NCBI GenBank assembly: GCA_032164245.1 | Contig: JAVMKO010000005.1 | Coordinates: forward strand, 41,940,133 to 42,004,132 | Length of the DNA: 64,000 nt | Direction of reading: 5' to 3' | DNA from: Sternotherus odoratus | Taxonomy: Eukaryota > Chordata > Testudines > Kinosternidae | Part shown: piece after piece, positions 25,501 to 34,300 of the stretch | Layout: every line of letters starts with the position of its first letter | Position numbering within the stretch: position 1 is the stretch's first letter | The notes under the pieces: generated by a model | Seen by the model: the letters and a program-made list of their open reading frames with translations, nothing else | What the model was told of the DNA's origin: nothing | Databases searched by the model: none | Program-made: the position numbers and the translations under genes

Positions 25501-28500
25501 TCTAGAGGAGAGTTGTGTGTAGATCTCCTGTGCCAGCCCTGAGCCGCATGGGGTTGATAAATTCCTCCTCTTCTCCCCATCCTTCCCCCAAGCCCTTGCT
25601 AGGGTGCAGCTCAAACTGCAGTCACATGGCCATGGGGTTAAACCAAAACCACACTCTGGCAATGCTGAGTTAACCCCTGAAGAGTGACATGTGCATTGAA
25701 GCAAATACCCCGCCCAGACCAAGCAGCCTTGCATTTTTCGGGGAGGGGGGGGGACACAGGTATTTAGCCTGGAACCCCCAGGCTGTGCCCGCTCCCCATT
25801 TAGTACCACAGGGCTTGGGCTGCTTTGCCCCTTGAAAGCAATCCTGGGAATTCTCTGGCCTGGGTTTGGAGGGGCTCAGAGCAGGTCTGTTCTAGCTCAA
25901 ATGCTGGGCATCTACTGATCACACCGTGGCCAGGCCCCACATCTGGCCTGCTGGCAGGGTCAGGGATGCAGTCGCCTGAGGCACCCTGGAGATGGGCTCC
26001 CCTGCTGGGGCCTCCAGTGTTTTCTCCTGGAGGCTGGTTGCTGACTCGCAGCCCAGCTGTGTGAGTGCCCTGGGTCAGCATGAGGGTGTGAGCGATACAC
26101 CCGCCAGCGGGCGCTGCTTGGCAGCAAGTGCCGCCTTACCCCTGGATCAGGCCAGCAGCTGCTGTAGCTCTTGGCTTTATGAAGCGATTTCTCCAGTGAT
26201 AATGACGGTCTGCAGTGCTGGCTGGCATAGCCCTCCCTGTTCTCAACATGGACACATCCTTCCTCTGCCCTCAGCCTCCCCTAGTGCCCACCGGCTGAGC
26301 CCAGCCTGTGGCTTCTGTGGGACTGGCTGCTGCGTGATCTAAACCTCTCTCTGGCTCGCAGCCATAGAAGGCTCTGGGATAACAAGCGGAGGAGATGATT
26401 CCTGACTCCCCACTTTGATCCTGCCTGTGGGTCCAGGGATCTGCCTATCCAGGGCTGTGGGAGAACCCCACAGGAGGGCTTAGCAGGGTTTTATCTCTCA
26501 CCTTGTGTGAGGGGTGCATCTGGAATCTGCCCACAGGGGTTCCTGGTCTGCCCAGCAGAGCATGTGTGATTAAAACAGACTTGGTATTTAAATATTGGTA
26601 TTTACCGCTCCCATGGGGTCAGGGAACTCCTCTCCCTTCTCTTCTCCTCCCCTCCCCCCCCCCCCCAGCCTGTCTTGCTCCCCCAGGCCAAACCAGCAGG
26701 ATGTCCCCCCGCCCCCCTGGACTGATATCCAGCCGTCAGTGTCACACAGCACCTGGCCCCCTCTCTTGTTTCACTGTGACCCACTGGGTACATCAGGGTC
26801 ACTCCTCAGGTGCCCCACATCTGGGACAGGCCCCCAGGAAACAGACCCTGTCTTAGTGCTTCTTGGTGCTGGTGCTGCTGGGTTCCTGAGCCGGGCCAGG
26901 TCAGGGAGTGTCTTCTTCCTAGAGGTGCACTTGCCAGGGCAGGATGGAAGGGGCCGTGTGGGGGAAGTGTGCCCAGCACACAGGATCCAGAGCACCCGTG
27001 CCCAGGGCTATCGGAGACCAGGCAGCAGGAAGTTCTCCTGGGGGAAGCATGGCAGTCCTAACTCCTGCAGCAGGGCATTGTGGGTGCTGTGCCCATCGCC
27101 ACCTCACCAAGTGGGCCTGGGCTGTGGCTGGGCAGAGATGCAGAAGGCATGGGGGACAGGAGCTGCGTGGGAGTCCCTGCTGTCCCGGGAGGTGGGCTGA
27201 CCACACACTCCTCTCTCCTGCAGGATGAGCAGATTGACTGGGAGAAGCCGGTTCTGACCCAAGCAGAGATCGAGCAGAAGATAAAGGAATACAACAGCCA
27301 GATCAACAGCAACCTCTTCATGAGCTTGGTGAGGCCAGGAGCGCGGAGGGTCTGCGCCTGGGCAACGGGGCAGGACAAGGAGCTTAGAGCTTCAGATTCA
27401 AACTCTCAAAAAGGGGCTGTGCCCAGAATCCATTCTGGGGCGTCATGGCTCCATGTCCAGGTCTTCCCTGGTCCCAGGGGCTGCACCCAGAGCCCATTCC
27501 AGGGGGCACAGGGATCCCACTCTGGGTCTTCCCTGGTCCCAGGGGCTGCACCCAGAGCCCATTCCAGGGGGCACAGGGATCCCACTCTGGGTCTTCCCTG
27601 GTCCCAGGGGCTGCACCCAGAGCCCATTCCAGGGGGCACAGGGATCCCACTCTGGGTCTTCCCTGGTCCCAGGGGCTGCACCCAGAGCCCATTCCAGGGG
27701 GCACAGGGATCCCACCCCGGGTCTTCCCTGGTCCCAGGGGCTGCACCCAGAGCCCATTCCAGGGGGCACAGGGATTCCACCCCGGGTCTTCCTGGCTCTC
27801 AGGGGCTGCACCCAGAGCCCATTTCATGTTCGGGGCCCCATTTTCCTGCCCAGCTCATTCTCTTTGGTTCTGCCTCTGCCAGAACAAAGATGGCTCCTAC
27901 ACCGGCTTCATCAAGGTGCAGCTGAAGCTGATTCGGCCGGTCTCAGTGCCGGCCAGCAAGAAGGCTCCCTCCATTCAGGACGCCAATAAGCCGCTCCGCT
28001 CCCAGGTGGTGACGCGCCGCACGTCCTTCTACCTGCCCAAGGACACGGTCAAGCACCTGCACATCATCTCCCGCACCCGCGCCAGCGAGGTCATCGAGGC
28101 CCTGCTCAAGAAGTTCATGGTGGTCGACAACCCCCGCAAGTTCGCCCTCTTCGAGCGAGTTGAGAAAGACGACCAAGGTATCTGGTCTCCTCTCCTCCCC
28201 TGGGCTCAGTCCCTCCACACGGCCACCTTGCAGCCCCCGTCTCAACCGGCTTTAAACCCACCCAGAGCTATTCCCAGTGTGTAGTTTACACTGATGCTGC
28301 TACAGTGGCTGCCCCACTTCCTCACAGCACCCACTGCTGGGAGAGGCTGGGATTGAGGTAGCTGGGAGCTCCCCCCACAGCCAGCGTTCCTACCTCGCTC
28401 CCTACAGCGCCCCCAGCTGGGAGAGGCTGGGGCTGGCATAGCCAGGAGCTCCCCCCACGGCCAGAGCTCCTGCCCCACTCCCCCAGCTGGGAGAGGCTAG

Positions 28501-31393
28501 GGCTGGAGCAGCTGGAGCCGTTTGCTCCACTGTACTGAGCTGCCTGGCCCATCTGTCATTGCAGTGTATCTGCGGAAGCTCTCAGATGAGGAGCAGCCCC
28601 TGCACCTCCGGCTGCTGGCTGGCCCCAGCGAGAAGGTCCTCAGCTTCGTTCTGAAGGAAAACGAGACCGGAGAGGTCAATGTGAGTCTGGGACTGGCCTG
28701 ATGTGTCTTGGGGGGGAGCCTGGGTCCCTATGGGTTGTGGGATGGGTGTTACAGCACTGCCCCCTGCTGGCTGCCTCACTGACTGGTCCTGATGGGAGAG
28801 CCAGTTGGCTGGAAAGGGGGAATTGAGTGCAGAGGGGTGTCATGCGTTCTTGTAAGCGCTCCTTCCTGGCCACCCACCAGGGTTGCTGTGAGGGGAAACC
28901 GAGCCTCTGTCAGCATCCCCAGGGTGCTTCAAGCTCCTGGAAACTGAATGGAATCCAGCCAGTGCCCCGGTCTCAGGATCCCTAGGCACACTCTGGGCAC
29001 AAACCTCGCATCTGGCCACCCCGCTCCAAGTGCTGGAGTCCACTGTCCTGCCGCTGGCCCTTTGGGACAAGGCCCTGACCCTTCACACTCCCCAGTGCGT
29101 GAATACAGGGAAGCCACGCACACACACTCACAGACCCCTTGTCCAGTCTTTCAACTTGATCCTCTTTATATTTCTTGATGGGATGTGCAGGAGATTAGAG
29201 ACTGTACCAAACAAACAAACACCCTAAACGCGATGTCCCTCGCTAGCTCACCCTTCCCTTGGAGAACATCTGTGTTCTGGCAGGCAGGCAACTCTTGCCT
29301 AGCCTGTCCCTGCTGCAGCCTCCCTCTTCATCTGCTGCAAAAATGGCTCGCTCCTGGACCTCCCCCAAGCTCCTTCATAGACCCTGAGGGCAGGGGGCAC
29401 CTGCTTCCTTTATTCTCCTCCTGGTAACTTTCCAACCCCCCCTCCCTTCAGACAGGGGTAGGAAGTGTCTTTTCCCAGCTAGAGCATAGGATCTCAGGGA
29501 ATTATCTAGTCTAACCCTCTGCTCAAAGCAGGACCAATCCCCAGTTAAGTCATCCAGTAGATTTTTTGCCCCATATCCCTAAATGGCCCCCTCAAGGATT
29601 GAACTCGCAGCCCTAGGTTTAGCAGGCCAATGCTCAAACCACTGAGCTATCCCTCCCTCAATCCCCTTGTCCCAAAGCATTTTACTTTGAATAGACGATT
29701 GATTGTTGTATGCTCATTAGTCCCCATTATCTCTGGCTTGGCAGAGACGGACAGGACCCTGCTAAACCTTGGGGGATCCACATACAGACAGGTGTTCCCT
29801 GACACCATCAGTTCATGCTGTAATTTCATAAAATCATCCATTCCAGGAGATAGGGGAACAATGGGAGTAAATAGGGGAGCTCAGCAAGGCCCCATTTGGG
29901 ACGTGCGCATGGCAGGGGTAGGAAACAGAAGGCTGTGCCTGAGAGCATGAGATGGGCACAGAGAGGTGCGGGGCATTGCCCCAGCATGAGAACATGACCC
30001 GACCCCCCCCCCACCATTGGGAGGAAATCTGAGCTCACTACTGATTCGTGTACGCTTTGGTCAGCTTTGGGGCAGTGTAGTTGAAGGATACTGGACTGGA
30101 GCCCCCTGCTATTCCACCGTGGATCCCACGTAGTACTGCCGGTGCCCCTCAATGGACTCGCAGCCCCTCTGTTATTGCAGTTTGGGGCTGTCAGGATTGC
30201 CTCCCCACTCTGAACTCTAGGATAAAGATGTGGGGACCCTCTTGAAAAAAAGAAATAACCCCCTAAGCTTATTTTACCAGCTTAGGTTAAAAAATTTTCC
30301 TCAGAACACAAACGTCTCCTGTGTCTGGACTTGGTACCAGCCGCCACCACCAAACTAAGCCCACAAAACAATGGATTTGGGTTATTTGGGACCCTTCCTC
30401 AAAAACCCCTCAAATCTATCCCCCAAACCTTTCCCCTTTACCTGGGAGAGGCTTGAGAAAAAAACAAACCCGTCACTTTTCCTGTGAGACTTTTCTTGAT
30501 TCAAAGCCTGAATCTACACAATGGAAAACAAGCAGTCCAATTCATAAAAGAAAGGTTTTAATTAAAGAAAAAAGAAAGGAATAAATCCTTGTACAGAAAT
30601 CAATAGAAAAACCCACTTGCATCACAAAGGACTGACCCCTCCCTAGGGATTCTCCTTCTGCTGAAGCTTAAAAGTATAAGAACACAGCTAAATTCCACAG
30701 TGGAGATTTTACCAAGTGATACACTTCACTTACTGCTGAACTTGACTTGTTAGAAGATTATAGATAGGTAGAGTAAAAGACATAGGTATGGTTCATCCCA
30801 TAGCCGGAGAAGAAACAGAATCAGATAAACCGAAACTAAAACTCTCTTTGTCTTAGAGGTTGATTAGCATCTCCGGTTCCTATTGGTCCCTATCCCCCTC
30901 TCAGGTTACCTTCAGGTTAACCCCTTACAGGTAAACAGTAATTCTAGGCTACTTTATACTTATGACAGGGGCTCCCTCTTTTTCTCCCCCCTGCCAATGC
31001 CCATCAGTCCTAACCTGCAGCCACCCTGCTATTTCTGTTATGGACCCCCCCCCCCCCCTGCTGATGCCGCTCCATCCTGACCCACAGCTTTCCTCCCCCC
31101 TCCCACCACACGCTAGTCCGGCCTTGGGTTCCCACCCCATCATCCCCTGAGAGCTCTGCTAATGCCCTGCAGACCTGACTAGGTGATGCTGCACACGGTG
31201 GCGCAGGCTCCCGGGATTACAAGCCCTCTGCCCTCTCGCCCTGCAGTGGGACGCCTTCAGCATGCCCGAGCTGCACAACTTCCTGCGCATCCTGCAGCGT
31301 GAGGAGGAGGAGCACATCCGCCAGATCCTGCAGAAGTACGCCCGCTGCCGCCAGAAGATGCAAGAGGTACTGACTACCCGTACCCCGGGCTGA
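2380..31393 (+). CDS. RASSF1: RASSF1, Ras association domain family member 1 (gene span, isoform A: six coding exons)
   Basis: The gene encodes a non-enzymatic scaffold tumour suppressor. In mammals it binds Ras-like GTPases, MST1/2 kinases and microtubules, and feeds into Hippo signalling and the cell cycle. Isoform A joins 2380-2704, 11139-11263, 27224-27328, 27883-28177, 28565-28680 and 31247-31393 (1113 nt, 370 aa; human 340, the excess mostly N-terminal). Every intron is GT-AG and the phases fit. A complete C1 zinc-binding pattern spans about residues 77-126 (H-X12-C-X2-C-X13-C-X2-C-X4-H-X2-C-X7-C). The Ras-association region covers roughly 220-318 and the C-terminal SARAH helix about 323-368. 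The ATM-type site is conserved as LTQAE (human LSQAE). No frameshift or stop was seen. Isoform C begins at 14451 instead. TUSC2 follows on the same strand, as in human. Confidence 0.95.
3470..3592 (+). repeat. Sauropsid interspersed repeat, family not assigned
   Basis: The segment reads 'gaccaatggtccatctagcc', then 'cagtatcctg', then 'cagagggaatg' and 'acagaacagg'. I recognise this word order from a very abundant repeat in turtle and crocodilian genomes, but I cannot assign it to a family from memory. Confidence 0.5.
8038..8145 (-). mobile_element. CR1 LINE 3'-end fragment
   Basis: It begins 'atagaatcatagaatctcc', then 'gggttggaagggacctcagg' and 'aggtcatctagt', and continues to 'gcaggaccgatcccc'. 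This is the reverse complement of the CR1 3' terminus. Only about 100 bp remain, which is typical of heavily 5'-truncated CR1 copies. Confidence 0.88.
8185..8306. mobile_element. 122-bp hAT-type MITE with TAGGGTGACCAGA termini
   Basis: The ends are inverted repeats: TAGGGTGACCAGA on the left and TCTGGTGACCCTA on the right. Flanking 8-bp duplications are gtcaacac (8177-8184) and atcaacac (8307-8314), 7 of 8 identical. An 8-bp duplication is the hAT signature. There is no coding capacity. A relative of this terminus occurs at about 40944 inside the gypsy LTR. Confidence 0.8.
8413..8622. mobile_element. 210-bp hAT-type MITE with CAGTGGCTCCCAAAC termini
   Basis: The left end is cagtggctcccaaac and the right end gtttgggaacccatg, an imperfect inverted repeat of the CAGTGGTTCTCAAAC class found in many hAT-derived elements. 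Flanks are gtctagtc (8405-8412) and gtctaccc (8623-8630), 6 of 8 identical. It carries no transposase and depends on an autonomous relative. Confidence 0.78.
9000..9178 (+). mobile_element. tRNA-derived SINE with CR1-like tail (Cry I type)
   Basis: The head contains a box B-like word, 'ggttgtgagttcaatcc', preceded by 'ggcctgctaaac'. The tail reads 'ggattggtcctgctttgagc', then 'ttggactagatg', and ends 'tattctatgattct', which matches the CR1 3' end. A tRNA-Lys-like head fused to a CR1 tail is known for the Cry I SINE family of cryptodiran turtles. The 5' end is eroded. Confidence 0.82.
11139..11263 (+). CDS. RASSF1: RASSF1 exon 2 (isoform A only)
   Basis: This encodes residues 109-150. It begins with the split His codon and continues CKFTCHYRCRALIQLDC, which completes the C1 zinc-binding pattern, and ends at VEKDTNV before the donor gtagga. 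The acceptor is a long pyrimidine tract ending ccccag. Human RASSF1A has the same junction (QCA-H-CKFTCHYRC). The start phase (2 bases) and end phase (0) fit exon 1-alpha and exon 3. Confidence 0.94.
11810..12170. repeat. Pyrimidine-rich degenerate tandem repeat
   Basis: Three to four diverged units of very roughly 70-85 bp share the words 'cccattacagacc', 'caaatcccctcc' and 'ccaccattg'. Guanine is scarce on the + strand. Copies differ by indels, so the exact period needs a computed alignment. Confidence 0.7.
12330..12500 (+). repeat. MIR SINE copy
   Basis: A well-preserved MIR core is present: 'tgtgcctcagtttcccc' followed by 'atctataaaatgggg', preceded by 'ggaggcctgggctcag' and followed by 'gagcactatataagtagct', the usual MIR 3' order. 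Confidence 0.8.
13930..14640 (+). promoter_or_regulatory. RASSF1: CpG island and internal promoter of RASSF1C
   Basis: A CpG-rich block surrounds the alternative first exon at 14451, including a short run of cgc codon-like repeats at 14065-14077. An AT-rich 'ggataaataccc' lies at about 13925. In mammals RASSF1C is transcribed from a separate CpG island inside the gene that stays unmethylated when the RASSF1A island is silenced. The position here fits that arrangement, by inference. Confidence 0.78.
14451..14603 (+). CDS. RASSF1: RASSF1C alternative first exon
   Basis: This encodes the 51-residue isoform-C head, beginning MSECEPGTPSFEMTWSSTTS. The central stretch SYCSQ/SGYCSQEDSDSELEQYF type sequence (here SGYCSQEDSDSELEQYF) and FTARTSLVRKL match the human RASSF1C head almost exactly. 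The exon ends in phase 0 at HKDK before gtgagg and so joins exon 3 directly. The product (14451-14603 plus exons 3-6) is 271 aa and human RASSF1C is 270. It lacks the C1 domain but keeps the Ras-association and SARAH regions. Confidence 0.94.
15879..16515. mobile_element. hAT-type non-autonomous element, 637 bp
   Basis: The left end 'caggggtgggcgaacc' is followed by 'ttttggcccgagg'. The right end carries 'ggcccacgggccatac' and 'tttccccgcccca'. Flanks are tcttagct (15871-15878) and tcttagcc (16516-16523), a 7 of 8 match. The interior is G-rich and holds an inverted pair around 'cagctcccattgg'. Relatives occur at about 21112 and 59461. Confidence 0.82.
17620..17760 (+). repeat. MIR SINE copy
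   Basis: The words 'cctagtggttggagcag', 'ggtctcctgggttctg', 'gaccttgggcgagtcac' and 'ccgtttccccattctg' occur in the order expected for MIR. Confidence 0.8.
19523..19550. repeat. (TG)n microsatellite
   Basis: About 14 uninterrupted TG units. It is a probable length polymorphism. Confidence 0.95.
21112..21626. mobile_element. hAT-type element, left end missing
   Basis: It shares 'ctgagggccacattgggg' and a right end of 'ggcccacgggctatac' then 'ttcgcccaccccgg' with the elements at 15879 and 59461. The outermost left inverted repeat is absent. A 22-bp direct duplication ending at 21112 abuts the break. Confidence 0.65.
21917..22618 (+). mobile_element. Solo LTR of the gypsy family (702 bp)
   Basis: It starts TGTGACGAAGTGGG and ends ggtgagc, apparently a mutated form of the GTGACA terminus seen in its relatives. 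A 5-bp duplication TGGGG flanks it (21912-21916 and 22619-22623). AATAAA lies at 22335-22340. Long stretches match the LTR at 38963-41312 (both minus-sense there) and the solo LTR at 57115-57785. No internal sequence adjoins it, so LTR-LTR recombination has removed the body. Confidence 0.87.
23090..23522. mobile_element. Fragment of a hAT-type element
   Basis: The right terminus 'gcagtttgaaaaccactg' belongs to the CAGTGGTTTTCAAACTG class. The interior carries 'cagctcccattggccgg', common in turtle hAT-derived elements. A matching left terminus was not found, so the left bound is approximate. Confidence 0.55.
24076..24212. mobile_element. Tc1/mariner-type MITE, 137 bp
   Basis: The inverted ends are CCGTGTTTCCCCGAAAATA and, reverse complemented, CCCTGTTTCCCCGAAAGTA. 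The element is flanked on both sides by TA, the mariner-type target duplication. It is too short to code. Elements with this terminus are widespread in reptiles. Confidence 0.8.
27224..27328 (+). CDS. RASSF1: RASSF1 exon 3 (first common exon)
   Basis: This encodes 35 residues beginning DEQIDWEKPVLTQAEIEQK and ending INSNLFMSL, phase 0 at both ends. That allows both isoform heads to splice in. LTQAE corresponds to the human LSQAE site phosphorylated by ATM. Serine is replaced by threonine, which still fits the S/T-Q consensus. Confidence 0.95.
27461..27826. repeat. 65-bp minisatellite in RASSF1 intron 3
   Basis: About 5.6 head-to-tail copies of a 65-bp unit begin near 27461. Successive 'ctgcacccagagcccattcc' words lie at 27481, 27546, 27611, 27676, 27741 and about 27806. 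The inner copies are near-identical and the outer ones diverged, so recent expansion is likely. The unit has no stop codon in any frame on either strand. The array ends about 57 bp before exon 4. Confidence 0.95.
27883..28177 (+). CDS. RASSF1: RASSF1 exon 4 (Ras-association region, first part)
   Basis: This encodes residues 186-283 plus one base, from NKDGSYTGFIKVQLKL through RRTSFYLPKDTVKHLH to FALFERVEKDDQ. It forms most of the Ras-association fold. FYLPKD and EVIEALLKKF are nearly identical to human. The linker SKKAPSIQDANKPLRSQVV differs from human, as expected for a loop. The donor is gtatct and the acceptor ctctgccag. Confidence 0.95.
28178..28564 (+). other. RASSF1: RASSF1 intron 4
   Basis: A 387-bp GT-AG intron. 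Between about 28310 and 28510 it contains three diverged copies of a roughly 70-bp unit built on 'ctgggagaggctggg' and 'gccaggagctcccccca'. No exon or named element was seen. Confidence 0.8.
28565..28680 (+). CDS. RASSF1: RASSF1 exon 5 (Ras-association region, end)
   Basis: After the split Val codon it encodes YLRKLSDEEQPLHLRLLAG, then PSEKVLSFVLKENETGEVN, ending in phase 0 before gtgagt. It closely matches human (YLRKLLDDEQPLRLRLLAG). Confidence 0.95.
29475..29662 (-). mobile_element. tRNA-derived SINE with CR1-like tail (Cry I type)
   Basis: Read on the minus strand, the head carries 'gatagctcagtggtttgagc' (reverse of 'gctcaaaccactgagctatc'), a tRNA box A. Then come 'ggcctgctaaacc' and a box B word, and a CR1-like tail ending near 'gatcctatgctcta'. 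It is better preserved at the head than the copy at 9000 and belongs to the same family. Confidence 0.83.
30189..30967 (-). mobile_element. Solo LTR, 779 bp, retrovirus-like
   Basis: The + strand runs from TGTCAGGATTGCC to CTTATGACA, that is TG...CA with short inverted ends. A 5-bp duplication GGGGC flanks it (30184-30188 and 30968-30972). The minus orientation is judged from an ATTAAA-type signal and from overall resemblance to endogenous retrovirus LTRs in turtles. It is a different family from the gypsy LTRs in this window. No internal region remains. Confidence 0.82.
31247..31393 (+). CDS. RASSF1: RASSF1 exon 6 (SARAH domain and stop)
   Basis: It starts WDAFSMPELHNFLRILQRE and continues through EEEEHIRQILQKY to the end TTRTPG and stop TGA at 31391-31393. 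This is the SARAH helix that binds MST1/2 kinases. The helix is near-identical to human, and the last eight residues are different, which is plausible for a variable tail. Confidence 0.95.
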   Translation, partial: WDAFSMPELHNFLRILQREEEEHIRQILQKYARCRQKMQEVLTTRTPG

Positions 31394-32740
31394 GCCACCC
31401 TGTCCCGGACCTGACACTCCAACCAACACCAGGTGGCTAGGAGAAGAGGCGGCGAGGCCAAGCGGACATGGGCGGATGTGCTCCGGGACTATGCTTGTGG
31501 GTCGGGAGCTCCCCTGCGTGGGTGCAGGGAGGTGGGGGGGGAGTGTGGGAGGGGGTGGCAGAAGAATGGGAGTTGAGTGGCTCCCCCACGGGGGGCCCCG
31601 GTGCCGTGTGAGGCGTGAGAGTGAGCGATGGAGGGGCTGTGTGCGTGGGGACATTTCCCTGGGGGGGGGGAAACTGCTCCCCCCTTGTGTATGCATATAT
31701 GTGGGGCTGCTGGGTCACTGCCGGGATGGCTGCTTGCGGCTGCGCCTTGGGGAGAGGTGAGGCAGTACAGCCGGTCTGGGCACATCCTCTTTAAGGGTAG
31801 CCCCTGAACCCTGTTCCCCATTCCTGGGGTGGGGGAAGCAGTGGACTACGCATGGGAGGGGCCTGGATCTGTTCAGCCCTGGCTTGTGGTTTGTTAAGCA
31901 GAACAGCCAAGACTGCCTGCTGTGGCCAGACCCTAGTTCCCTGGACAGGTGCAGCCACAGGGCCCTGTGCTGGCAGGATGGAGGACTTTCTTGATCCAGC
32001 TGTGCTCAGGGCCATCTGTGGGGCAAGTCCAGGGGAACTGAGGTGTGCATTGGTCCCTGGAGCAAGACCCTGAGTCGGTCTTTCCAGGATCTCCTTTACC
32101 AAAGGTGGCCTCCCTAGAGGTATCCAAAGGAAGGTCAGGAGAAGGAGCTATGGGGACCGCATGGGGCAACCCCATCCCCATGTGTAGCCTCAATGCAGTT
32201 GGTGCCCAGGGATGGGTCTGCCCCCAGGGGCATCCCGGAGAAAAGACCCTGGGCACTGTTGCGTGGCTAGGTCCATCACATGAATGGAGTGATGACACCG
32301 CACAACTTGCCCCCAGCCAGCTCGGTGCATTCCAGCAGGAGCATAGGCCAATAGCAATGGCAAGGTGATAGCACTGGAGGGCGAGGGATGGTAGCCTTAG
32401 CCTTGGACAGGCCGTAACCCTTCCCTGGAGGAGCAGCAGACCACCCTCATGCCCAAGGAGCTGGGACACATGCAGGACTGCCAGGCTGGAGTTGAAGCAG
32501 CCAAGCCACGCCCCATGAGTGCATGGGAACTGAGGCCATGCGAATGCACCCAAGAGGCTCAGCCCCCTTTGCAGTGGGGCCTCGCTTTGGGATTTGAGTC
32601 TTTCAGTGAATGTTTTTGAACTCGACTCTGTTGAATGTCCCGAGATTCCAGAGGGGCCGCGCTTCCTGGAAGCTCGGCCTGTGTGTGGTGCTGACTCTGT
32701 GCGGATCAATAAACGATTCGGGGCAAGGCTGGTTGGTTTC
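31394..32740 (+). other. RASSF1: RASSF1 3' UTR (inferred)
   Basis: No repeat was recognised between the stop codon and an AATAAA at 32708-32713. That signal is the first plausible one and is followed within 30-60 bp by T/G-rich sequence. The 3' end near 32735 is inferred from this signal alone. Confidence 0.6.
32708..32713 (+). terminator. RASSF1: Probable RASSF1 poly(A) signal
   Basis: AATAAA followed by 'cgattcggggcaagg' and then a T/G-rich 'ctggttggtttctttgg', a plausible downstream element. Confidence 0.62.
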
Positions 32741-34300
32741 TTTGGAGCCCGTTTCTGTGCCAGAATGACAACCCTGCAGGCCGATGGTGTCTGTGTGGCT
32801 GTAGCAGTAGGAGTAGCTTCTATCGGCAGGGGCCAGCACTGGCCTAAAAGCAGCCAGCCCTTGGGACGAGAGGGAAGTCCAGTCCCCATGGTCCTTGGCG
32901 CAACCAGGGCCAGTGCATCCAACGGGCACAGTCTAGCTTGCTCACCTATGGGGCCTGCTCGCGATAGCAACTTTCATTCACAATGTGCCTGGGCTGTGTT
33001 CCTAGTACTGAGCTGGGAGGTGAGGGGCCATCGCTGCTGCATGTCCTCTGTGTTTCAAAGGGGAATCAGGCTGCCCGGGGCATGTCCCGGGGGCGTATGG
33101 GCATGACTTTCTTCACTCCACCCAAAGCAACAAAAGCAGCATTTGTGTCTTGTCTCTGCCCAGCATCAGCGATAGATCCCAAAGCTCCTCAGCCTATTCT
33201 CCACCCTAACCCTGATGGCTTTGACACAGCCAGAGGAACAGGCAAAGCCTCCTAATGGTGCAACAGTTGGGATGCCCGAGCCACACTGGATAGGGAAACA
33301 AAGGGGGAGGGACTATACAAACATAGGGGACAAAGTGACCCCATCCCTTGCCATGTTCATCTTGACCTCCTGCCCCCCTGCAGCTTCCACTTGCTGCCAT
33401 GCATAGCTGTGCCCACATCTTCCACATGGACCTGTGATCAGCACTGATGTGACCTGAGGACCTGCTGTCTGTTAGTCGGTGTCCCAGTCCAGGCAGTGCT
33501 CCCCTCTCTTGGGAGGGGAATGGCAGTGGTGAGGGGGAGGGCAGACTCCCTTGTACAGTGCACTGCACTCTCCCTTGTGAGCTAATGGCCAATGCAGAAG
33601 GCTGCCCTTCTCTGAGGGGTGCCCGTTTGGTTTGGCAACACCGGATTCACAGTCACTGAGATTTGGTGAGTCATGAGCTGGTTGGCTCACTCCCCTCACA
33701 ATTCATGCAAATAGAGAGCAGGTCCCCTGGGTCAACCCATCTCCCAGGGACCCGCCCTCAGGAAGACAGGTAACACCAGTGGGTGGAGGAATCTTTTGGA
33801 AACATGCTACTAGGTAACTAGATTTGCTCCCGGAGCAGAATGGAGGAGAAGCTCTGGCACCAACATGCCATTGTCACAGAGCTGCTTGACTGCTGCTCTG
33901 CCTGCCCCATCCAAGCTTCTACTCCTGGGAGAGAGAGAGACTGTCTGGGGGGGCACTATAGGGGGGGTACAGGTTTGGAGCTGCCCTCCTGCTCCCCCAG
34001 CACTCACCAGAGCTGGGAAAGCTGATCCGCCAGGGACAATGGGTCATGCGAGGAGGCAGACATGCTCCACCAGTGAATACTCTACACTCCGCTTCCCGCC
34101 AGTCCAACCCTCCTCTACCTTGCCCCTCCCCCGCGCCCCAGCCAGGCCTTGCCCTGCGGTAGTGTGTGCCTGGGAAAGGGGAGCATGGGCTGTGGTTGAC
34201 CAGAGGAAGGGAAGAGGCCATATGTACTTGGGAGGGGGGAAAACTGGGGCAGTGGAGGAGCAGGAACTGTGTGCGCCAAGGGGGGGCACAGTGGGTGGGG
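32741..34300. other. Intergenic DNA between RASSF1 and the gypsy element
   Basis: I recognise no gene or named repeat here. The interval ends where the reverse transcriptase remnant of the minus-strand gypsy element breaks off near 34301. Confidence 0.6.

Larger units (their letters stand above)
14604..27223 (+). other. RASSF1: RASSF1 intron before common exon 3
   Basis: A 12.6-kb intron. It contains hAT-type miniature elements at 15879-16515, about 21112-21626 and about 23090-23522, and a MIR copy at 17620-17760. A (TG)n run lies at 19523-19550, a solo LTR at 21917-22618 and a mariner-type MITE at 24076-24212. A 22-bp direct duplication sits at 21060-21112. The interval 24640-24720 is C/T-rich. 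No additional coding exon was recognised. Confidence 0.85.
28681..31246 (+). other. RASSF1: RASSF1 intron 5
   Basis: A 2.6-kb intron. It holds a minus-strand tRNA/CR1 SINE at 29475-29662 and a solo LTR at 30189-30967. C runs lie at about 30002 and 31046. No coding sequence was recognised. Confidence 0.85.

Noticed and set aside
27384..28284. Long open frames over the minisatellite on both strands
   Set aside because: They are explained by a stop-free 65-bp unit. The repeat length is not a multiple of three, so frames alternate and no single protein is maintained.
31933..32970. A 345-codon open frame antisense to the RASSF1 3' UTR
   Set aside because: It begins at a non-ATG codon, has no recognisable domain and looks like a GC-rich chance frame. 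It overlaps no other evidence of a gene. It could be tested by antisense RNA and conservation.
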